6,161 bases of DNA from HGM13006 sp964527315 (GTDB lineage: Bacteria > Bacillota > Clostridia > Oscillospirales > Oscillospiraceae). The notes below the pieces were generated by a model. That model did no database searches. It worked only from the letters and a program-made list of their open reading frames with translations, and was not told where the DNA came from. The position numbers were made by a program, and so were the translations under genes. Where the stretch lies: assembly GCA_964527315.1 (NCBI GenBank), contig CAZGOQ010000127.1, positions 1-6,161 of the forward strand, given 5' to 3'. Of this stretch, positions 4,998 to 6,161 are shown piece after piece. Within the stretch, counting starts at the first letter, position 1; each line of letters starts with the position of its first letter.

Positions 4998-5159
4998 TAA
5001 GGAAGCGCTGATTAATTCCAAAATACTGATTGGCGGGGAATTTTTTTCGCTACAAAAGCCGTGAATACTTGATGTATCTTGGATCATTTAGCCAGGCTGA
5101 GGAAACTTCCTGTCAAGGGCTTTTTAAGCGTAGGAATGAATTAATCAGCGCTTTCCTAA
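4998..5159. mobile_element. Intact MITE-like element of about 162 bp
   Basis: The ends are inverted repeats: the left end 4998-5018 (TAAGGAAGCGCTGATTAATT...) and the complement of the right end 5139-5159 agree in 19 of 21 positions. Each terminus begins with TA, so a TA target duplication (as for IS630/mariner-type elements) is possible, but a different duplication cannot be excluded. The interior has no coding capacity and carries its own hairpin (CCAAAATAC 5018-5026 with GTATCTTGG 5074-5082, 8 of 9 pairs). Size, termini and lack of a transposase fit a miniature inverted-repeat transposable element mobilised in trans. It lies 14 bp past the stop codon of the lysR gene, and its foldable transcript might act as that gene's 3' end. 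Related termini occur at 30, 4675 and 6135. Confidence 0.7.
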
Positions 5160-5173
5160 TCGAAAGACCCATG

Positions 5174-6106
5174 CTATGAAATAAGCATAGGTTCTGTAGT
5201 GGGCGTCCGTTCGGTGCAATATCTCGATTGGGAAAAAGCTTTCCTGGTAAGCTTGATAAATGACTCCAAGGTGTCCCCGCAATTCATCTCGTTATAAAAC
5301 ATGCCAAAGGTCAGATCCGGAGCCTGTTCCAATCGGTATCTGTTCAAATCGGTGCAGCAGCTCGTGTAGACCTCCGGGATGATCGCAAACCCGTATCCGG
5401 CCCGGGCCAATGTGATGGCCCCCGCAACAGAGTCGGAAAAATGAATATTGCTACGGCTAAGATTCTCTGTCAGATCCGTATGGAGATTTAATGCTTCGGA
5501 TGACAGGAAAACAGGATCATTGATGATAACGGAATGTTGCGCCAGCTGCCGGATAGACAGTATGCAGTCCTGTCCATTATAGACGTCATACCTACAGACA
5601 CAGAAAATGTTTGATCCGCACAGGGGCACAAAGACCATATGCTCCCGGCTTGGGGCAATCTCCTTAAAGTCGAAGATAATATGCGCGGAATCGTTGTCCA
5701 GCATATGAAACAGTCTTTCGTGGGACTCGATATACAGCTTCGGGTGCAGGTTTGAATGGAGGGTCAGTAGTTCGGAGAGGATATCCACCAATTTGGTAAA
5801 CAGCGTGTGACTGCCCGCTCCGATGGATAATAATTCAAAGGTGCGCCCTTCCGGATTTCCAAACCGCAGCTTTGCCTGCTGCTCCATCTCCACGATACCT
5901 CGCGCATAAGAAATGAAATCATTTCCATCAGGCGTTAATTCCACCATTCGAGTTGATCGGTGAAACAGCTTTGTGTTCAACTCGTTTTCAAGTGCCTGTA
6001 TCTGATGTGTGATAGCAGGTTGTGAAACATTCATTTTTTCTGCCGCCCGCGCGAAGCTCAATGAATTGGACACAGCCAAAAAGCATTGGAGCTGAAATGT
6101 ATTCAT
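5174..6106 (-). CDS. LysR-family transcriptional regulator
   Basis: This 310-residue protein is a LysR-type regulator, usually a tetramer that activates a divergent target operon in response to a small-molecule co-inducer. The N-terminal winged helix-turn-helix is clear: MNTFQLQCFLAVSNSLSFAR, then AAEKMNVSQPAITHQIQALE (21-40, turn and recognition helix), ELNTKLFHRSTRMVELTPDG (42-61), followed by the linker helix to about 90. The periplasmic-binding-like effector domain runs from about 90 to 290, including the VAGAITLARAGYGFAIIPEV stretch usual near its end. The ATG at 6104-6106 has GGAAG 9 bp upstream on its strand. No divergent partner gene is visible, because the window ends 55 bp upstream of the start, so the regulon is unknown. 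Repeat-family ends flank the gene on both sides (28 bp before the start, 14 bp after the stop). Confidence 0.92.
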   Translation of the reverse strand: MNTFQLQCFLAVSNSLSFARAAEKMNVSQPAITHQIQALENELNTKLFHRSTRMVELTPDGNDFISYARGIVEMEQQAKLRFGNPEGRTFELLSIGAGSHTLFTKLVDILSELLTLHSNLHPKLYIESHERLFHMLDNDSAHIIFDFKEIAPSREHMVFVPLCGSNIFCVCRYDVYNGQDCILSIRQLAQHSVIINDPVFLSSEALNLHTDLTENLSRSNIHFSDSVAGAITLARAGYGFAIIPEVYTSCCTDLNRYRLEQAPDLTFGMFYNEMNCGDTLESFIKLTRKAFSQSRYCTERTPTTEPMLIS

Positions 6107-6134
6107 GGTATCACTCTTCCTTTCATTTTCTTTC

Positions 6135-6161
6135 TTAGGGAAGCGCCGAATTATTCAGTGC
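6135..6161. repeat. Repeat-family terminus upstream of lysR, cut by the window end
   Basis: TTAGGGAAGCGC followed by CGAATTATTC is the cleanest match in the window to the family terminus. Its first 12 bases are the exact complement of the GT8-end copy (4681-4692). The orientation places the body of the element to the right, outside the window. GCGCCGAAT-T-ATTCAGTGC (6143-6161) is itself a near palindrome (7 of 9 pairs), as is usual when the end contains a small inverted repeat. It sits in the lysR promoter region. Confidence 0.6.

Noticed and set aside
4962..5000. 12-codon frame ending at the TAA of the MITE left end, looking like a gene truncated by the insertion
   Set aside because: Joining the flanks across a TA duplication still gives a TAA stop at the same place, and the 12 residues are unrecognisable, so there is no evidence that a gene was interrupted.
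5171..5190. Small hairpin at the lysR stop codon (CTATG/CATAG) as a terminator
   Set aside because: The stem has only five AT-rich pairs and no T run follows on the minus strand, so it does not qualify as an intrinsic terminator.
1..6161. CRISPR arrays, tRNA or rRNA genes, toxin-antitoxin or phage defence modules
   Set aside because: No regularly spaced direct repeats, tRNA-like cloverleaf ends or defence-type protein motifs were seen in any frame.

Overview
The window looks like a chromosomal or accessory segment of a low-to-mid G+C Firmicute, most likely a gut-type Clostridia (Oscillospiraceae/Lachnospiraceae-like; this is inference). Support comes from strong AGGAGG-type ribosome binding sites, Gram-positive-style TTGACA-17-TATAAT promoters, a PlsY-type acyltransferase, a MarR/MATE pair resembling staphylococcal mepR-mepA, and a small family-8 glycosyltransferase of a kind common in these bacteria.

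Layout. Positions 1-207 hold a degenerate copy of a short inverted-repeat element that contains a strong bidirectional terminator hairpin. A divergent plsY-like gene (208-807, +) follows. It converges on a DMT/EamA transporter gene (882-1751, -). The 295-bp gap at 1752-2046 carries two divergent, well-formed promoters, one for the transporter (with a GAAA-loop hairpin in its leader) and one for the operon to the right (with a perfect 8-bp palindromic arm pair at the predicted transcription start). The rightward operon is marR (2047-2493), a MATE efflux pump (2501-3856) and a GT8 glycosyltransferase with a TTG start (3901-4692). It ends in a terminator whose stem and stop codon appear to be made from the end of the same repeat family. 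Positions 4693-5173 contain no convincing protein gene. They hold a consensus promoter, a run of four predicted hairpins that could be an unrecognised small RNA, and a complete ~162-bp MITE-like element with 19/21-matching terminal inverted repeats. A LysR-family regulator (5174-6106, -) follows, and another repeat end begins 29 bp upstream of its start and runs off the window.

How it fits together. The central unit reads as a self-regulated efflux module: a MarR repressor controlling a MATE pump, with a sugar transferase appended as third gene. The other genes (phospholipid acyltransferase, DMT exporter, LysR regulator) are membrane or regulatory functions with no obvious shared pathway. What links the window is the repeat family: four termini or copies with the consensus TTAGGGAAGCGCTGAAT sit at gene boundaries, apparently supplying stop codons, terminators and possibly promoter context. 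The most novel-looking items are the candidate structured RNA at 4767-4907 and the repeat-derived end of the glycosyltransferase gene. No CRISPR array, tRNA, rRNA or transposase gene was found.
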